Positions 22,641 to 33,959 are shown, counted from the first letter of the stretch. The stretch: DNA of 64,000 nt from Rhizoctonia solani (GCF_016906535.1 NC_057379.1:1984001-2048000), one strand, 5' to 3'. The notes: generated by a model from the letters alone, not told the origin. Made by a program: numbers and translations.

Positions 22641-25600
22641 CTGCCCCCCCTTTAAGGGCCTTGGCAGCGCCAAGGGCCTTTTCCTTCATTTCTTTTTCGA
22701 ATTTTTTCAGGATTTTTTTGGCGTTTTTGAGGTTTTCCCTTGGTTCCCAGGTGTTCTCCTCTGATCCATAGCCTTTCCATTTAACCCTAAAAAACCATTT
22801 TCCGTCCCTTTTTTCCATGTCTGTGACTCCTTCTACTTTGTATTCCTCCTCCCTGTCCATGGTGACTGGAGGCGGACAGTTCTTGAACGTGCGTTTAGCA
22901 TCCCTTTTCACCTTTGACAGTAGTCCTATGTAAAAGATGTTGTGGATTCTCATAGATGGCAGGAGTTTCAGGCGGTAAGCGCAGTCAGAGATCTTCTTGG
23001 TTATCTCAAAGGGGCCTATGCGTTGTTCAGTTAGCTTTGGACTCAGGGTCTTTAGCTTCACGTTCTTGGCGTCTAGCCAGGCCTCTTTGCTGACTTCAAA
23101 ACTGATTGGTTCTCCTGTTTCTCCGGCTGTCATTTGTGTCTTTGATTGCCGGAGTGCCGCCTCTATTTCCCGCCACTGTGCCTCCATTTGGGTTGCCAGG
23201 TTGTCTGCCTCTGGTATGTTGGTTGGGACATTACTAGGAGTAAGGGCCGGTTCCCATCCATATAGTGCCTTGAATGGGGATTTGCCAGCTGAGCTGTGAA
23301 CGGCGTTGTTGTAGGCAAATTCCGCCATTGGTAACCATTTGACCCAGTCTTTCTGGTTGACCCCTGAGTAGGCCTGTAGGAAGTGTTTGACTGTAGGGTT
23401 CACACTTTCTGTTTGCCCGTCACTTTGTGGGTGATAAGCTGAGGAAAAGTGAGGGTTTATCCCCAGGCATTGGTACAGTGCCTTTAGGAACTTGTTGTTA
23501 AAGACTCTTCCTCTGTCCAAGACCATCTTCTCAGGCATGCCGTAACGCTTCCATATGTGTTGTAGGAAGAGGTCCGCTAATTCTGGGGCCTTGAGTTTCT
23601 TGGAACATTCTACCAGGATGACGTATTTGGTAAAGCTGTCCACTATGACTAAGATGGAGTCACTATTGCCATCCTTGGGTAAGTCTACAATCATGTCATA
23701 AGACACGTGCTGCCAGGGTCTAGTAGGGAGCTCCAGGGGTTGGGGCGGTATTGAGGTGTACTTGGGCTTCCAAATCCGTTGGCAAGTCTCACAAGAATCC
23801 ATGTGCCAATATGTGTCACTGTGGATGCCAGGCCAATAGTATACACGTGAGATCAGTTCCAGGGTCCATTGTCTCCCCAGATGTCCTGCCAGGGGGCTGT
23901 CATGGTAGATGCAAAGTAATTCCGTCCTTAGTGTGCCAACGTCAGGGACCACAATACGCCCTTGGTAAAATAATAGACCGGCTTCCATTTGATAATCCTT
24001 GAAGGCCCTTTTGATGGATGGAGGTGCCTTTGACTCATTTTGGAGGAATTGGAGTATTTCCTCCAAGGATTTGTCCTGATCTAGGGCTGCCTCAATCTGG
24101 CATTGGAGTTCCTTTTCTGGCGTTACTAAGGCTACATTGGCAAATATGGGGGTAGGGAGCATGGTCTGGGTGGCGGGTGGAATGTTGGCATGGTCGGAGC
24201 ATTGCAAGAGGGCATCAGGTTTCCCAGACTGCTTTCCCAGGCAGTACACAATTTGGAAGTTATAACCTGCTAACAGTAAGTGCCATCTAGCGTGACGACA
24301 GTCAAACGTTTGGGACTCCTTCCAGTACTCCAGGTTACAATGGTCCGTGAATACAGTAACAGGGTGGAGGGTTCCTTCCAGGAAGATACGCCAGTATTTG
24401 AAAGAGCAAATGATAGCAAGTAGTTCTTTGTCATGTGTATCATAGTTTTTTTCTGCCCCTTTGAATGACTCAGACAGGAATCCTAATGGGTGTAGTTGGC
24501 CGTCTTCCTGCTGTTGGCTTAGTATAGAGCCTAGTGCTGCGCTGGATGCGTCTGTTTCCAGAAAGTAAGGTTTTGACGGGTCGGCATGACAGAGTACCAG
24601 GGCGTTTGTGATGGCATTTTTTAACCATTGGAAGGCTTCTTGTTCCCTTGTATCCCATTTCCAGGGTGTGTCCTTCTTAACCAGGTTGTGTAATGGCCTG
24701 GCTATATGACTGAAGTTGGCAACAAAGCAACATAGGAAATTGGCAAATCCCAAGAACAACTGGACTTCCTTGACCTTTGTTGGGGTAGGCCATTCCTGGA
24801 CGGCTTGGATTTTGAGTTTATCCAAGCTAAAACCCTTGTCTGACACTATTATTCCCAGGTATTCCACTGATGTCACATGGAAGGTGCACTTTGAGGCCTT
24901 GCAGAACAATTGGTTCTCCAGTAAGCGCCGTAGGACTTCATGGACGTGTTGGGTGTGGCTTGCATCATCCTTAGAATAAATTAGGATGTCATCAAGGTAG
25001 ATGATGACGCAAACGTCCAATAGGTCCTTGAACAGGTCATTCATGAAGTGTTGGAATGAGGCGGGAGCATTTGTCAAACCAAAAGTCATAACCAGGGATT
25101 TGTAGAGACCATACTTGGTGCGGAAGGCCGTTTTCCACTTGTTGCCTTTTTTGACCCAGACGTTATTATAACCCCATCTTAGATCTAACTTAGTAAAGAC
25201 CTTGGCACTGCGGAGCTGGGCCATGAGGTCATCTGGACGGGGTAATGGATATACGTTCTTCTTGGTCCAATTGTTTAGGCGGCGGTAGTCAACTACCAGA
25301 TGACAGGAGCCATCCTTTTTGGGAACAAACATGACAGGGGAACTAATGGATGATTTGCTGGGGCAGATCTTTCCAGCCTTAAGTTTGTCCCTGAGCCAAT
25401 CCTTGAGTGTAGCGGATTTGGCATCAGTCATGCTATAAAGAGGGGAGTTTAGGGGGCCCTGTTCCGTAAGTTCTATCCCAATGTTGTAGTGTCTATGGGG
25501 AGGGAGCTTGTTGAATTCCTCTTCTCCAAATACCTTGGCGTATTGATGGTACTTGGGGGGTACTCCTTCAAGAGGGTTCTTGTCAGCTTCTTCCTCTTCA

Positions 25601-25686
25601 GCAATGGCTACCTGTTCCAGTGGAGTGTGAGGGAAGGAAAGGGTACGCATGTTCCAATCAATCTCTGGGTTGTGGTGTCTAACCAT
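22633..25686 (-). CDS. G1 pol: RT, RNase H, integrase, chromodomain
   Basis: Polyprotein segment for retrotransposition. Order along the 1017 residues: reverse transcriptase with [24 protein letters not shown] and the catalytic YLDD (residues about 85-260); RNase H starting PYFLETDASSAALG (about 375-490) with TDHCNLEYW; integrase zinc motif H-x-x-H...CETCQR (about 625-665); integrase core with Asp in YDMIVDLP, Asp in VLDRGRVFNN and Glu in SDGQTES; a GPY/F-like GPFEITKKI segment; C-terminal chromodomain WFFRVKWKGYGSEENTWEPR. Chromodomains of this clade steer insertion to particular chromatin. The stop codon is formed by the first bases of the 3' LTR (TTG TAG), so pol overlaps the LTR by 8 bp. 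No inactivating stop in this frame; fused protease and gag lie in other frames. Confidence 0.93.
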   Translation of the reverse strand: MVRHHNPEIDWNMRTLSFPHTPLEQVAIAEEEEADKNPLEGVPPKYHQYAKVFGEEEFNKLPPHRHYNIGIELTEQGPLNSPLYSMTDAKSATLKDWLRDKLKAGKICPSKSSISSPVMFVPKKDGSCHLVVDYRRLNNWTKKNVYPLPRPDDLMAQLRSAKVFTKLDLRWGYNNVWVKKGNKWKTAFRTKYGLYKSLVMTFGLTNAPASFQHFMNDLFKDLLDVCVIIYLDDILIYSKDDASHTQHVHEVLRRLLENQLFCKASKCTFHVTSVEYLGIIVSDKGFSLDKLKIQAVQEWPTPTKVKEVQLFLGFANFLCCFVANFSHIARPLHNLVKKDTPWKWDTREQEAFQWLKNAITNALVLCHADPSKPYFLETDASSAALGSILSQQQEDGQLHPLGFLSESFKGAEKNYDTHDKELLAIICSFKYWRIFLEGTLHPVTVFTDHCNLEYWKESQTFDCRHARWHLLLAGYNFQIVYCLGKQSGKPDALLQCSDHANIPPATQTMLPTPIFANVALVTPEKELQCQIEAALDQDKSLEEILQFLQNESKAPPSIKRAFKDYQMEAGLLFYQGRIVVPDVGTLRTELLCIYHDSPLAGHLGRQWTLELISRVYYWPGIHSDTYWHMDSCETCQRIWKPKYTSIPPQPLELPTRPWQHVSYDMIVDLPKDGNSDSILVIVDSFTKYVILVECSKKLKAPELADLFLQHIWKRYGMPEKMVLDRGRVFNNKFLKALYQCLGINPHFSSAYHPQSDGQTESVNPTVKHFLQAYSGVNQKDWVKWLPMAEFAYNNAVHSSAGKSPFKALYGWEPALTPSNVPTNIPEADNLATQMEAQWREIEAALRQSKTQMTAGETGEPISFEVSKEAWLDAKNVKLKTLSPKLTEQRIGPFEITKKISDCAYRLKLLPSMRIHNIFYIGLLSKVKRDAKRTFKNCPPPVTMDREEEYKVEGVTDMEKRDGKWFFRVKWKGYGSEENTWEPRENLKNAKKILKKFEKEMKEKALGAAKALKGGAVL

Positions 25687-25687
25687 T

Positions 25688-26024
25688 TCAATCCTAAGAT
25701 AGCAGCGTGAGACCCTGTGTTACAGATTAGGAAGGTCTTGGTCATTCATTTGCCATCAAAGGAGAAGGTAAGATTAGCCTTCTTCCAGATCTTGCCAGCC
25801 TGGGGGCTCAACCCATCAAGCATAGTAACGGTGCAAGGAGTTGGGAGATCTATTAGGGGTAGGCGTAATGCCTTGGCAATTTGTGGGTGAAGAAATGAGG
25901 ACGTAGTGCCTGAGTCTATCAGGACTTCTAAGTGTTCTGCTTGTTTCTCTGGTTGTATGGAAATAGTAAAGAGGGGGGATGTTCTATTGGTACTATGCAA
26001 TATATTACAAATTTCCAAGATCAA
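25688..26024 (-). pseudogene. G1 aspartic protease region
   Basis: Contains VLIDSGTTSSFLHPQIA (the D-S/T-G catalytic triad of retropepsins) and, in a shifted frame, AILGLKWL, the second conserved protease motif, which then runs into pol in a third frame. The frame changes imply indels or programmed shifts; two in 350 bp favours decay. Confidence 0.75.
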
Positions 26025-26065
26025 ACCAGAGTCCTTGGGGTCCTTGCACGCAGCAGCAGGTACCC

Positions 26066-27492
26066 TTACTCTTTTCCCAATTGGTACTCAGAGTCTTTGC
26101 CAGTCTTGGCGGTTTCCTTGGCTTTCCCCTTGTCCTTGATAGGGGTTGCCTTCCAGCCTGTGCGGCATTCCGCAAACTTGTGGCCCATTTTGCCACATTT
26201 GATACAGGCGCCTGCGGCGCGGCAGCAATTTCTTTTCTCTTCCAACACAAAGTTGGGATTGTTGGAGAGCTTCTTGGAACTGGTATTTGACTGGCCAGTA
26301 CTCATCCCCCTTACAGGGTTGGATGTTTTGCTAGACTTATTGTCCCTTGGCAGGTGGCTAGCACGCTCCTCTCAAAGAGTGTTGTTGATGACAAGTGCTG
26401 CGTTCTGAAGCTAAAGAAGGGTGCGGGGACGGTGCTTGCGGGTTGCTATCTGTTGGCTGACCTCCCAATGGAGGCCGCGGGCAAACTGGCCTCTAAGGGC
26501 CACATTGTTCCAGTCCAGTTCCATAGCAAGGGTTCTGAACTTAGTAATGTAGTCTGCGCATATGCCGGACTGGGTGAGCGTGGTGATCTTCTGCTCAGCA
26601 GCCCTTGTGGTGTCAGGGTTGCCAAATGCTGCCAGGAATTCTATCTTGAACCCTTCAACCGTTTGGATAATGGCCCGGTGTGAGCCAAGCTGATCAAGGT
26701 GAGGGTGGGCCCAAGCCCCGGCGGAGTCCTTCATGTTCATCAAGGGGAAGGATAGAACCTCTTGATTGGTGGGGAACATCCGCGAGTTAAGGCGGGTCCA
26801 TGCCAACATCCTTGTGAGCCACTGCTTGGCTTCACTCCCAATCTTGCCTGTATAGGCATCTGGATGGTCTACTTTGACTGGGGCAGGATAGGCGGCGGCA
26901 ACTGGAGCCAGAGGTGGAGGGGCAGCTGTCCCAATTGGGGATTGGAGACGTGGAGATAGAGGGGGAGAAGGGACTTGCGGGGGCACTGCTTGGTCTGGGG
27001 CTGGCTGGGCAAAAATAGGGAGCCCCTTGGAAGGTTTGGGCCAGAATGAGACCCAACTAGTTGGTCCAATAGGGTCAACTTTTGATAGGGGGCGTGGCGT
27101 TGCTTCCACAACCAGGGGTTTGGTATCCTCTGGGGTCCGGGGCCCGTGAAGCTGGAGGCTTTTAAGCCCATCCTTGACAGTATTGACGGCTTGGGAGATG
27201 TTCTCAAGGTTGGTACAGGCCTTGACTCCTGCCTCTCAGACTTCTTCCACCTTTCTTTTGAGGTTCTCAACTTGGCCAAGGAGGCCAAGGAGGAGGCTTG
27301 TGATACGCTTGAGGGAGACTTCCCCAAGTTCAACAAAGGGGGCTGCCGGAAGGTGGGGTCCCAGCTCCCCTTGATTGATTGGGGAGCAGGCTCAAGAGGG
27401 TGGCCGGGAATGGGTTGCCATGGTATGTGTTGGTGGGTAGGACTGGCCAGCGTGGGAAGATGCCTGGGATGAGGAGCAAGTGGGGGGCGCAA
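26066..27492 (-). pseudogene. G1 gag with zinc knuckle, frame-broken
   Basis: Capsid-like part 26411-27060 (YTGKIGSEAKQWLTRMLAWT, FGNPDTTRAAEQK, GLHWEV) typical of fungal chromovirus gag, preceded by a Pro-rich N-terminus in another frame. The zinc knuckle C-x2-C-x3-GH-x4-C (CIKCGKMGHKFAEC) is in 26066-26305, again shifted. At least two breaks. Confidence 0.75.
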
Positions 27493-27910
27493 GGTAATGA
27501 TGGGTGAGTGGGAGTAATGGGGGCTATGTGCCTATATCAGGACTTATAGAGCGCTTTATTGCGTTATACGCTAAAACCCTGCGTCAAACAACCTAGCGTT
27601 GAACAGTGAGTGTAGCTAATCACTGCCGTGGACAGGCATGATGTAGAACCTTGTTTCTGCAAGCGGGTGTATCTGCTGTCTGGGTTTGCTAGCAAAAGGT
27701 GCGGCAAACGTGTGGTATGCGGGCGATAGGGTTAGCCTGCCTTATAGCAATTTGCTACTACGTGGGACCAACAGCTCTTTGATTATTCCAGCTGAAAGGG
27801 GAGTCCAATCATGTGTTTTTGCTTGTGCTAGTACAGGTAACCTTCTTGGGGGTCGGGACTTAGTAGTGGTGGGTGCAGAATGGTTTGCAACCAACGTAAG
27901 GTTGATTACC
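27493..27910 (-). other. G1 5' leader
   Basis: Noncoding stretch between gag and the LTR region. No other gene found. A primer-binding site could not be assigned because an inverted LTR copy occupies the expected boundary. Confidence 0.5.
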
Positions 27911-28489
27911 TGTTGTAGACACAGTCAATACCAGGGAATTTATTCCCATTTTCTCGATTTTAAACAAAGACAATCAGACTACATTTTCAATCACGTGACT
28001 TTGGCGCTTATGTCACATGCTAAGCGCCAAGCCATGTCCCCATCTGCGCTTACTTCAGCATACGTAGCCACCTCCACTTGATGACATCACTATGACATGT
28101 CAGTGACACGTATGCATGAGTATGGCCGACTGTGGAGTGGGGTTCTTATTTGATACAGTTTTGCATATAGATGTATTTGTATTTAGGTAGCTCTGTAATA
28201 TAAAGGAGGCCAACCAACCATGGTAACACCCAGGTCAATTACCTCTTGTCGCACTCCACTTGTTGTACAAGGGCCATACAGCCCGGTAATACTTAGTCAG
28301 TTACTTAGATAGTCCACACCGCCTTAAGCGGCTTTGTTGTTACACTTAGATAGCTTGTCACCGCCTTAAGTGGTCTTGTTGTTGTAGGATAGCTGCTTGT
28401 TGCCATAGATAGGTTTGTTGTTGCCTTAAGCAACTTTCTCATTTGTACACCACAGCCACAAGCGCCATCCCCCTTGACGCCCCAACGGA
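27911..28489 (+). mobile_element. LTR-B copy in opposite orientation, 3' tip missing
   Basis: Starts TGTTGTAGACACAG and follows LTR-B on plus to CCCCTTGACGCCCC, lacking about the last 25 bp. It meets the right LTR of G1 tail to tail at about 28490, where GCGCCATCCCCCTTGACG pairs with CGTCAAGGAGGGGGG. Confidence 0.85.
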
Positions 28490-29051
28490 CGTCAAGGAGG
28501 GGGGGGCGCTTGCGGCTGGATGTATCTAAGTGAAAACCGCGTAAGGTGGTGGCAAGCTATCCTACAATGACAACCAGCTATACTACAATGCCCAAGGCTG
28601 TAAGGGCAATGGCAAGCTATGTAAGTACAACAAGAAGGCCGCTTAAGGCAGTGTGGACTGAGTAACTAAGTAGGTTTGCTGGGCTGTAAGGCCCTTGTAC
28701 AATGTAGGATGCAACAAGAGGTAATTGACCTGGGTGTTATCATGGTCAGTTGGCCTCCTTATATATTACAGGGGAGAACTATTTACAAATACATTATATG
28801 CAATTCCGTATCAAATAAGAACCCCGCTCCGCAGTTGGTCTTACTCATGCATACGTGTCACTGACGTGTCATGATGTCATCATAGGTGGAGGTGGCTACG
28901 TATGATGAGTAAGCGCAGATGGGGACGTGGCTCAGCGCTTAGCGCATGATATAAGCGCCGAAGCCACGTGATTAGAAAAGTTGTCCATTTGTCTTTGTTT
29001 AAATTTGAGAAAATGGCAATAAATTCCCTGGTATCAAATGTGTCTACAACA
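28490..29051 (-). mobile_element. G1 5' LTR (LTR-B), tip missing
   Basis: Near-identical to 22085-22640. Lacks the first bases (TGTCCTAGACGTCTGTAA) found in the left copy. Ends TACAACA at 29051. Confidence 0.88.
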
Positions 29052-29760
29052 CAACCTGGGTCCCAAACTGAGCCAGGCTACCCATGGTAAACCTCTTAGG
29101 CTTGAGTGTATACATGGAGATCACACCTCTGAACACTAGTCAGTATTTGAATGAAGACATCCAAGCTAACACCTGTAGTGCATGCTTTGTATGCACAGCA
29201 AGCACAACACTTGACATCTGAAAAAGAGAGTATGCACAGAGAGTGCAACACTGATGATTTGTCAGCATCTGCACCAGCGCGCACATAGTGCCACACGCTA
29301 TGTGTACTTTGTACACACAGAGAGTGCAACAGTGGTGATTTGTCAGCATCTGCACCACCAAGCACGTAGTGCCACACACTATGTGTACTTGGGCTCTTCC
29401 TTGGCCAAAGAGGACTGGCAAACCTGGTTAGCATCAAGCATTTGGAGCCTAGATATAGGACTTGCCAGCTCCTTATGCCTTTTGCCACTTGTTGCACCTT
29501 TTGATGTCTTCTTCCCATTGGCTTTTGGTGCAGTTTTGACTGGTGCTTTCTTAGGAGCCTGAGCTGTAATGTTAGATTTGGGATAGTCAGATATAAATAT
29601 GTATACCTTGGCAGGCTTGTCCTCATCCTTGCTGAGGGTTGAGTCAACACAGCAAACCCTCTTTGAATTGAATTTAAGAGGCTGTATTATGGATAAGTAA
29701 ACAAAATAGAATAAACATCAAGCTGACTCACCTTGTTGTCATTGTCTTACAATACCATTT
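29052..29760. other. no gene supported; short internal duplication
   Basis: Two imperfect copies of a 70-bp stretch (GAGAGTGCAACAGTGGTGAT-type words at about 29240 and 29320) followed by low-complexity frames. The minus frame 29096-29650 lacks domain signals. Confidence 0.4.
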
Positions 29761-30316
29761 GTTCCTTTTGACAAGTGTTCTTAGCCTTGGAGACAATGGG
29801 GGAGCTCTCAGGTTTCTTGCCCTTGCCCATGCCCTTGCCTTTTGGCGCAGTGGCAGGCTGAGCCCCTACTTTATTGCAAGAGGCACCAAGGGCCTGGTTG
29901 CAAGCCTTTTCCTTTGCAATTACCTTGTCTGCCTTGCAAACGTCTGCAGCAGTTGGCTGATCAGGGAGGGAGGGGAGCAATGAGCAGTCATCCTCATCCT
30001 CTTTGTCCTCTTTGTCCTCACTATTGTCCATGTCTTGGTCCTTGTTGTTTTCCCTATTGTCTTTGTCTTCATTATCCTTGTCCTCATTGTCCTTGTCCTT
30101 GCTGTATGACTGGCACTTTTGCTTTTTTGAAGAGATGAATTTGTCATTGTTGACATGGGGTTGCTTCTTGGTCAATGATTGGGAAGTCAAGGATTTGGAA
30201 GTTGAAGCTGTCTGGGGGGCATTTGTGTAACAGCAGGAGTTGAGAATATAGTTGTCTTTGTAAACATTCAAGTCCTTGCCAGAACCCTTACCCACATCCT
30301 TCTCTTCTGGGGCCAA
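29747..30316 (-). CDS. hypothetical acidic low-complexity protein fragment
   Basis: About 190-residue frame with a Lys/Asp/Glu/Asn run (KDKDNEDKDNEDKDN) and a C-terminal Gly/Lys-rich part (PKGKGMGKGKKPESS). An upstream in-frame stretch near 30400-30540 reads KYHKFLDHFCGKVGDDSW, which looks coding. I do not recognise it. It sits in repeat DNA and may be a fragment of a multi-exon gene or of an unassigned element. Confidence 0.3.
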   Translation of the reverse strand: MAPEEKDVGKGSGKDLNVYKDNYILNSCCYTNAPQTASTSKSLTSQSLTKKQPHVNNDKFISSKKQKCQSYSKDKDNEDKDNEDKDNRENNKDQDMDNSEDKEDKEDEDDCSLLPSLPDQPTAADVCKADKVIAKEKACNQALGASCNKVGAQPATAPKGKGMGKGKKPESSPIVSKAKNTCQKEQMVL

Positions 30317-30549
30317 AGCATTGTGCTTGAGGAATTAGGAAGTTTTTGTGTTTTCTATAACTTGTGTCAGTTACAATACATATGGAATAGGATGTTGTAA
30401 TTACTGCCAGCCCTGGTATAAGAGCTATTCAAGGTCAAATGGCTTCTACAGATTGAGTTGATAGCCCAGCTATCATCACCCACCTTGCCACAGAAGTGAT
30501 CCAGGAATTTGTGATATTTGTACATCTAGGGAAGTTATTAGGATGTATC

Positions 30550-31560
30550 AGACCAAGTAAAGAAAATCAACATACATAATTGTTGATTTGATTGTGCTCC
30601 AAAGAGCCATAATGCTTGTAGGTGAGTTGCTGACCTTGTTATAGAGTAGGGTTTTAGGGACTATGTAATTAAGTACAGAAGATGATAAAGTGATTGATAT
30701 ATTAACTATCTGTGTATATAAAAGGCAATAGACTAGCTATATAAGGGTAGATTAGATTGGTAATCAGGGTGATCCCTACACTTAACAAGTAATCAAGCAA
30801 TTACTGCAGCTGCAGGTGGTTGGTTATGCTTATACCTATAGTATGAGAGTTAGTATTGAGTCCTAGATACCTACTATAATTTATCTGGATTTGTTAGTAA
30901 TTTATTTGACTGAGATTGCGCTTAATTAAAGTGTATATGCCACTCCCAAGGCCTTAAATTCTCCCAACTGACTTACTCAAGAGGTTCAGGGTTGCCCTAG
31001 AGCCTTTCCTGGCTACCCAGTATCTTTTGGGACCTTGCTAGAGGCTATATGCGCCGAGATGCCTTATAGGTTAAGTTCAGTGAGCTTAAGAGGCTAAGAA
31101 AGCAAAATAAGACACTCTAAACTAAGTTAAGAAGATCTAATAGATCTTCAAGTTCACACAAGGGGTAAGAATGGGATTAAAAGAAAGTTGTTATCAAAGG
31201 GTCTCCCTCAGGAGCTTTATATACCCCAGAGGGCAAACAAATAACTATATACATGATGTTCAAAAGAGGAAGTTACATGAGAGGTACAGTCTGAGCTATT
31301 TGATACATAAAGACCAATTAGTCCCAATAAGTCCTAGTGAGATAGACCTAAGGCTATTTATAGTATGTTCTAGAGCATACATGACTAAATTACATAAGTG
31401 TGAATGCTAAAAATCACCTTGAGGCAAGGTAGGATCTCATAGAAAAAGCTAGAAACTTAAATGGTTAGTATCTCCATCAATTTGGCTCAGTATCAGACAA
31501 TTCATTTTTGAGAACTGAGATGCCAGAGCCTCCAACCTATTGGTATTTCTTGGCATGGTA
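30550..31560. other. unassigned repeat-like DNA
   Basis: One frame, 31171-31410 plus, ends DLRLFIVCSRAYMTKLHKC, weakly like the integrase-to-RT linker of Copia elements (HLRVFGCRAY). Too degraded to call. Remainder noncoding. Confidence 0.3.
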
Positions 31561-31599
31561 GTATGCCTGTTTCCTGCCAAGATATTGGCATCAGCGTGC

Positions 31600-31943
31600 C
31601 CCACCAACCTTTGGCGCTTATTTGCCATTACTAAGCGCTGGTGCTTGCATGCTTACTTGCAGTGATTCTATGGTCTGTAAGTACCATTCCTGCATATAAA
31701 TGTATGATACAAAATATGATATAAATCATAGAGATAATTGTATGACCATTTTGCACAGTCAAATGTGTATATATGCAAGTGCAATGAGGAAATATAGTAT
31801 AAAAAGTCTTGTAGCACCGCCAGTTTCCAAATATAGTAATGTTCATGCCCATATTTGGATAGAGAAAGTATGATTACTCCCATTTGCACTATTAACTATT
31901 GGCAATTAGGGGTGCATATGTCTAAAGTATTCATTCCATAACA
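31600..31943 (+). mobile_element. LTR-E (3' end), start not fixed
   Basis: Ends CATTCCATAACA at 31943. The last 230 bp match, in reverse, the sequence from 63786 to the right window edge, so this is a dispersed LTR-like unit. It abuts and truncates G3. Confidence 0.7.
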
Positions 31944-31959
31944 CCCTCTAATGTTGTCT

Positions 31960-32449
31960 CCAACTCTTCCCCCACTCCTACTTGTACTTGTCTCAATGTA
32001 GGAGACAACATTTATATGATAGATCCTACTACTTGCCGCACCAAGAAGGGCACTATTACCTCTCTTGTGCGCACAACTTTGGGCAACATGCCAAACATCA
32101 GGTGGAATGGGGAAACCAAAGATACAATGATCCCTTTCCCCTCCCTGAAAAAAGATGAATGCCCTGCTGCAGCTGCTCTGGTCAAACCCATTATTGCCCC
32201 TACTCCTGTTCTAGCCTTGAACTCCAAAGGTCCAGGCCCCATGGATCTAGATGGAAAAGGCTTTGCAAGCATGGTTTGTCACGTGTGTGGAGGCAAAGGA
32301 CATTTTGCATGCAATTGCCCCTCAAAGCCTATGTCAGGACATGTGGCTAATATTGAATGGTCCTGGGAAAGATCAAAGGAGGAGAGTTGTATTGAAGTTG
32401 TATCTGATAAAGAAGAGTTGGGAAAAGGGAAAGCCAAGGCCAATTAAGG
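31960..32449 (+). pseudogene. G3 gag C-terminal part with zinc knuckle
   Basis: Reads GDNIYMIDPTTCRTKKG, later MVCHVCGGKGHFACNC, a C-x2-C-x4-H-x4-C nucleic-acid-binding knuckle, and ends in an acidic/basic tail (EELGKGKAKAN). The N-terminal capsid part is absent, cut at LTR-E. Confidence 0.7.
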
Positions 32450-32467
32450 AGTAAGGCACTTGGCTGT

Positions 32468-33337
32468 ATGTTAGCAGATTTGCATCATGTAAACAACAAT
32501 CTTGAAATTCTTTCACTATGTAATACATCTCAAATATCTGTGTTGTTCTCTGCAAATCTGTGTGAGACTCCCAAGACCCAAAAATCAAGTTTTTCAGCTA
32601 AACCCTTCCAGGGACAAGCCATGATAGATTCTGGAGCAACCTTGTGTTTCATCCACCCTCTTTTAATCAAAACATACTGCCTCCCCACTTATTTACATCA
32701 AATTCCAAAAAAACTGCATGTCATTGATGGTCAAGAATAGACTCCGGCCAGATCACTCATTTTACTTGCTTTAAATGTACCATTGGCAACCATACAGAAG
32801 AATTAGAATCTCATACTTCTAATATTGGAAATCATCAACTATTTCTGGGAATGTTGTTGCTAAAAAAGTATAATCCCCAAATTTTGTGGGAAAAGCATAC
32901 ACTTGTCTTTAACTCTTTGTATTGTTCAAATAATTGTCTATCTATCCCCACTGTTTTGGAATTAAAAGCAGTAGAAGAAATACCAATCCCTTATCAAGAG
33001 TTCTCTACAGTTTATTTGGAAGAAGAATTGTCAAAGCTTCCTCCACACCATCCTTACAATATTGCAATTGAGTTGCTTCCTGATGCAAAACCCCAACATG
33101 GCCCCATGTATAGTCTAGGCCCAAGGGAAGATGCAGAACTTAAGGAAACCATTGAAAAACAACTTAAGGCAGGATTGATACAACCTTCCAAATCTCCTAT
33201 AGCCTCCCCTATTCTATTTGTCAAAAAGAAAAATGGGAAACTACAGATGTGCGTGGACAATTGATGTTTAAATAGCATGACAAAAAAGAATGTTTATCCT
33301 TTACTGTTGCCACAAAATTTGATCAAAAAACTACAAG
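32468..33337 (+). pseudogene. G3 protease and start of RT
   Basis: Protease: QAMIDSGATLCFIHPLLI with the DSGAT catalytic motif, then stops near 32740. From 32851: RT leader with EELSKLPPHHPYNIAIELLP and QPSKSPIASPILFVKKKNGK; the conserved VDYRxLN region reads VDN-stop-CLN, a TGA at 33262-33264. Then KKNVYPLL continues to the LTR-A insertion at 33338. Confidence 0.8.
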
Positions 33338-33898
33338 TGTTACAATCCCCCAAATTATACCACTAGACTCGCCTGATTTTTCTGATATTTTTACTATTTT
33401 TTACGAACTCTGTATCTTCACTTTTTCGATCACGTGATCTCGGCGCTTATTATGCCGAGATGCCGCGCCGAGATGCCGTGCCAAGGGCGCTTAGGAGAAA
33501 TCCACGCTTCTGCGCAGCCCGCAGCACGCTTCTCTTTTCACATGTAGGCTTCTATTCACACACGCACAGACCACATGTAGTTAGTAGATTTGTCTATATA
33601 TACAGCAGGAAAATTGCTTGGAGACCCCAAGTTGATTTTACCTCGTCTCTTATTCACTAGAGAAGGTAGCCAGCCAGCTAAGTAGCCGGCCCCCAGTAGT
33701 AACAGTAACACTCACCCTTTTACTTGACCTACCACACCTCCAGGCCTCAGGCCCCATTGCCATCAGTAGTTAGTAGTAAGCCGCCTTAAGCGGTATTAGA
33801 TAGCCTTAGACTAGTAGATTACATAAGCAGTGCCTGTAGTAGTTACGGCCTTAAGCGCCCACCACTAGCGAGTACCCACCTTACAGTGGTGTACGACA
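33338..33898 (+). mobile_element. solo LTR-A in G3 RT (TSD ACAAG)
   Basis: TGTTACAATC...GTACGACA, 561 bp, flanked by ACAAG at 33333-33337 and 33899-33903. Confidence 0.95.
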
Positions 33899-33959
33899 AC
33901 AAGGCACCAAGATCTTTAGCAAATTTGATCTAAAGGCTGGTTATAACCTAGTTAGAATC
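33899..33959 (+). pseudogene. G3 RT fragment between two solo LTRs
   Basis: Sixty-one bases encoding KIFSKFDLKAGYNLVRI, the RT region with the first catalytic Asp (FDLKAGYN). It continues directly into 34520 once both LTRs are removed. Confidence 0.85.

Larger units (their letters stand above)
22058..29051 (-). mobile_element. G1: Gypsy chromovirus with LTR-B pair
   Basis: Left LTR 22058-22640 (3' LTR), right LTR ending 29051 (5' LTR), nearly identical over their shared length, both minus. The same 9 bp, CAACCTGGG, lies immediately outside both ends (22049-22057 and 29052-29060). Internal order on minus: leader, gag, protease, RT-RNaseH-integrase-chromodomain. An inverted extra LTR-B (27911-about 28489) sits between the leader and the 5' LTR. 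Frameshifts in gag and protease make it non-autonomous as read, but pol is a single long open frame. Confidence 0.9.

Noticed and set aside
31171..31410. Copia integrase-RT linker gene
   Set aside because: Only about 15 residues resemble it; too degraded to list as a gene.
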